Source: Prolixibacteraceae bacterium (GTDB lineage: Bacteria; Bacteroidota; Bacteroidia; Bacteroidales; Prolixibacteraceae). Taken from it: 53,208 nucleotides of DNA. Location of the stretch: contig DOAQ01000034.1 of assembly GCA_003506435.1 (NCBI GenBank), forward strand, positions 1-53,208, in the 5' to 3' direction. Made by a program: the position numbers and the translations under genes. A model generated the notes under the pieces. The model made no database searches, was not told where the DNA came from, and saw only the letters and a list, made by a program, of their open reading frames with translations. Positions 50,846 to 53,208 of this stretch are shown here, piece after piece. Positions within the stretch are counted from its first letter, which is position 1. Every line of letters begins with the position of its first letter.

Positions 50846-53092
50846 ATGAAACTCTGTATTGCTGAAAAACCTGCTGTTGCCAGGGAAATTGCCCTGATCA
50901 TTGGGGCAAACGCCCGTAAAGACGGCTATTTTGAAGGAAACGGCTATCAGGTAAGCTGGACATTCGGGCATCTTTGCACCCTGAAAGAGCCACACGACTA
51001 TTTGCCGCAATGGAAGTCCTGGAATATGCAGCAATTGCCCATGATCCCGCCAAAATTCGGAATCAAGCTCATCGACAATCCGGGCATCATCAAGCAATTC
51101 GGAATACTGGAAAAGCTGATCACAACTGCCGATGAAATTATAAACTGTGGCGACGCCGGCCAGGAAGGGGAACTGATCCAGCGCTGGGTGCTGGCAAAGG
51201 CCGGAAACAAAGCGCCCATAAAACGGCTTTGGATTTCGTCGCTCACCGAAGAGGCTATTCGCGAAGGCTTCAGCAAACTTCTAAACGGCAACGATTTCGA
51301 CCAACTATACCAGGCCGGAAGCGCCCGCGCCATTGGCGACTGGCTGCTCGGCATGAACGCTACCCGCGCCTACACCCTGAAATACGGTCAAAATAAACAG
51401 GTGCTTTCCATTGGCCGGGTACAAACTCCCACGCTGGCGCTGATTGTAACCCGCCAAAAGGAAATTGACAATTTCAAACCCGAGCCCTATTTCGAGATCA
51501 GGACCATTTACCGCGAGGCTGTTTTTTCGGCCATTAGCGGGCGATACCAGAAGCGGGAAGATGCCCGGCAGGTACTGGACGATATTTTGGATAAAGATCT
51601 GATTATTGGCCAAATCGAAACCAAAGAGAGCAACGAATACCCGCCCAAGCTGTTCGACCTGACTTCTTTGCAGGTGGAATGCAACCGCCGGTTCGATATG
51701 GGTGCCGAAGAAACCCTGAAAACCATCCAGTCGCTGTACGAGAAGAAGGTGACCACCTATCCGCGTGTCGATACAACTTTCCTTTCAGATGATATTTACA
51801 AAAAAGTTCCGACAATACTGAAAAACCTGCGAGGCTACGAAAATCTGACTTCAGCAGTACTTGAAGCCGGAAAAATCCCGAAGACGAAGCGGGTTTTCGA
51901 TAACACGAAGATCACCGATCACCATGCGATTATTCCTACCGGCGAAAACCGGATCGACCTGATTGGAAAAGAGAAGGATGTATACGATCTGGTAACCAAA
52001 CGTTTTATCAGCGCTTTTTACCCCGATTGCCGGGTAGCCAACACCACCGTGGAAGCCACCATCGGGCAGCACGGGTTTAAAGCCACCGGCAAGCAAATCC
52101 TGAAACCGGGATGGCGGGTGGTTTATCAGAACGAAAAGAAAACGGTACAGGATGACGAAAATATCCTCCCGGTTTTTATCCCCGGAGAGCAGGGCCCGCA
52201 CCAACCCGAATTGCAGGAAAAAGAAACCAAACCGCCCAATTATTATACCGAAGCAACCCTTTTGCGGGCAATGGAAACGGCAGGCAAACTGGTCGACGAT
52301 GAAGAGCTGCGCGAGCTGATGAAGGAAAATGGTATCGGACGGCCGTCAACCCGCGCCAACATTATTGAAACACTGTTTCGCAGGCGGTATGTCCGCAAGG
52401 AGAAAAAGCGGCTGGTGGCCAGTCAAACCGGCATCGACCTGATCGACAGTATTGAAAACGAACTGCTTAAATCGGCCGAGTTAACCGGACAATGGGAACG
52501 TAAATTGCGGTTGATCGAATCGGGCGAAATGGAGATGGGTATTTTTATGGACGAGATGAAAAATATGGTCAAGGAAGTGATCACCCAGTTGAAAAACTCG
52601 CCGCGCCGTGAAATTGCCATCACGGAGGATGAAAAACCCGCGCCACCTGTTGCATCAAAAGAAGAAAAGCAAAAAGCAAAGTCCCGCGACAAAGCTCCAA
52701 AACCCGCCACCGAATTGAAATGTCCGGTCTGCGGAAACGGAACCATCTTGAAGGGCAATAATGCATGGGGCTGCTCCGGATGGAAAAACGGCTGCCGGTT
52801 CACCATCCCGTTCGAATTTGCCGGTAAAAAACTCAGCGAGAACCAAATGGCCGCCCTCGTTACCAAACGAAAAACGCCGCCGATAAAAGGTTTTGCGTAC
52901 AACGAACTAAAAATTGACGGGACCCTGATTCTTGGCGAAAACCACCATATCCGGTTACTTACCGAAGTAAAAGAAAACAGCATCTGTCCCCATTGTCATA
53001 CCGGTAAAATTGTAAAAGGCAAAACCGCCTGGGGCTGCACCAATTTTAAGGGAGGCTGCGCATACCGCATACCTTTTGAAGTGGAAGGGTAA
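50846..53092 (+). CDS. topB: DNA topoisomerase III (type IA)
   Basis: A 748-residue type IA topoisomerase that relaxes and decatenates DNA through a 5'-phosphotyrosine link. The TOPRIM domain begins MKLCIAEKPAVAREIA with Glu7, and CGDAGQEGELIQRW provides Asp103 and Glu107. The position of the second Asp of DxD is Gly105, the DAG form that I recall from many TopB proteins. The active-site Tyr305 lies in TTYPRVDT. NGIGRPSTRANIIETL precedes two C-terminal zinc repeats (CPVCGNGTILKG and CPHCHTGKIVKG). I start at ATG 50846, matching the family; the frame opens upstream in the MITE. Confidence 0.95.
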   Translation: MKLCIAEKPAVAREIALIIGANARKDGYFEGNGYQVSWTFGHLCTLKEPHDYLPQWKSWNMQQLPMIPPKFGIKLIDNPGIIKQFGILEKLITTADEIINCGDAGQEGELIQRWVLAKAGNKAPIKRLWISSLTEEAIREGFSKLLNGNDFDQLYQAGSARAIGDWLLGMNATRAYTLKYGQNKQVLSIGRVQTPTLALIVTRQKEIDNFKPEPYFEIRTIYREAVFSAISGRYQKREDARQVLDDILDKDLIIGQIETKESNEYPPKLFDLTSLQVECNRRFDMGAEETLKTIQSLYEKKVTTYPRVDTTFLSDDIYKKVPTILKNLRGYENLTSAVLEAGKIPKTKRVFDNTKITDHHAIIPTGENRIDLIGKEKDVYDLVTKRFISAFYPDCRVANTTVEATIGQHGFKATGKQILKPGWRVVYQNEKKTVQDDENILPVFIPGEQGPHQPELQEKETKPPNYYTEATLLRAMETAGKLVDDEELRELMKENGIGRPSTRANIIETLFRRRYVRKEKKRLVASQTGIDLIDSIENELLKSAELTGQWERKLRLIESGEMEMGIFMDEMKNMVKEVITQLKNSPRREIAITEDEKPAPPVASKEEKQKAKSRDKAPKPATELKCPVCGNGTILKGNNAWGCSGWKNGCRFTIPFEFAGKKLSENQMAALVTKRKTPPIKGFAYNELKIDGTLILGENHHIRLLTEVKENSICPHCHTGKIVKGKTAWGCTNFKGGCAYRIPFEVEG

Positions 53093-53159
53093 ATATCTCT
53101 CACTACTTCAGTCGTGATCTGGAAAAAATATATAGAGCATTCATAAAACCCAGTGGAGG

Positions 53160-53191
53160 GTGTCCAAAAAGTTTTTGGGCACTCTTTTTTT
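53160..53191 (+). terminator. Intrinsic terminator after topB
   Basis: GTGTCCAAAA (53160-53169) pairs with TTTTGGGCAC (53173-53182) over a 3-nt loop, followed by a CT-interrupted T run. The stem also resembles the end of the MITE at 50660 (GTCCAAAAA), so the terminator may derive from such an element. Confidence 0.7.
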
Positions 53192-53208
53192 GTTTTCTAA
53201 GTTTTCTA

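Noticed and set aside
51200..51250. TopB TOPRIM motif appears to lack the second Asp (DAG instead of DAD)
   Set aside because: Glu7, Asp103, Glu107 and Tyr305 are in place and the DAG form is common in this TopB branch, so it is probably not a defect.

Overview
This window looks chromosomal and comes from a Bacteroidota bacterium, most likely the Marinilabiliales/Prolixibacteraceae side. This is judged from gene content, not from a search. The signs are two SusC/SusD pairs with FecI-like ECF sigma factors and FecR anti-sigma factors, a full-length SprA, lipoproteins with the Bacteroidota-style Cys export signal, Bacteroidota promoters (TTTG - about 20 nt - TAnnTTTG), and few Shine-Dalgarno sequences. 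No rRNA, tRNA, CRISPR array, phage or intact insertion sequence was seen.

Layout. (1) 149-3883, minus strand: a NagB-type deaminase fused to a PIG-L-like domain, with a ROK repressor upstream of it (amino-sugar use). (2) 4028-4489, minus: a cysteine-rich lipoprotein of unknown function. (3) 4733-14108, plus: a near-consensus promoter followed by pdxA, ruvA and the very large sprA. (4) 14109-21886, plus: a complete tryptophan operon trpE-G-D-C-F-B-A. Ahead of it lie two consecutive leader-peptide/terminator units, each encoding a Trp-rich peptide. Almost every junction inside the operon carries palindromic repeat DNA, and some of it is translated into TrpG. A small conserved-looking ORF and a strong terminator close the unit. 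(5) 21974-29521: a divergent DeoR/GlpR regulator, then glpD, glpT, an exported HAD phosphatase and a lipoprotein metallophosphoesterase, probably an uptake and degradation set for glycerol-phosphate compounds. (6) 29635-38052: ECF sigma, FecR, SusC with STN domain, a SusD-like_2 lipoprotein and a BACON lipoprotein. (7) 38155-50158: a second ECF sigma/FecR/SusC/SusD module followed by a uroporphyrinogen-decarboxylase-family protein, a GH106-like glycosidase and a second lipoprotein phosphoesterase. (8) 50159-50845: a gene-free repeat cluster with a decayed Tat-signal gene start, a tandem array between inverted repeats and a TA-flanked MITE. (9) 50846-53092: a type IA topoisomerase (topB), then a terminator at the window edge.

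How the parts work together: the trp operon appears to be controlled by ribosome-mediated attenuation, possibly through two checkpoints in series. The two SusC proteins carry STN domains and sit beside sigma/anti-sigma pairs, so each module should sense its own substrate across the envelope. The phosphoesterases and glycerol-3-phosphate genes on both sides of the SusCD modules suggest, as inference only, a locus for phosphate-ester-bearing glycans or glycerol-phosphate polymers.
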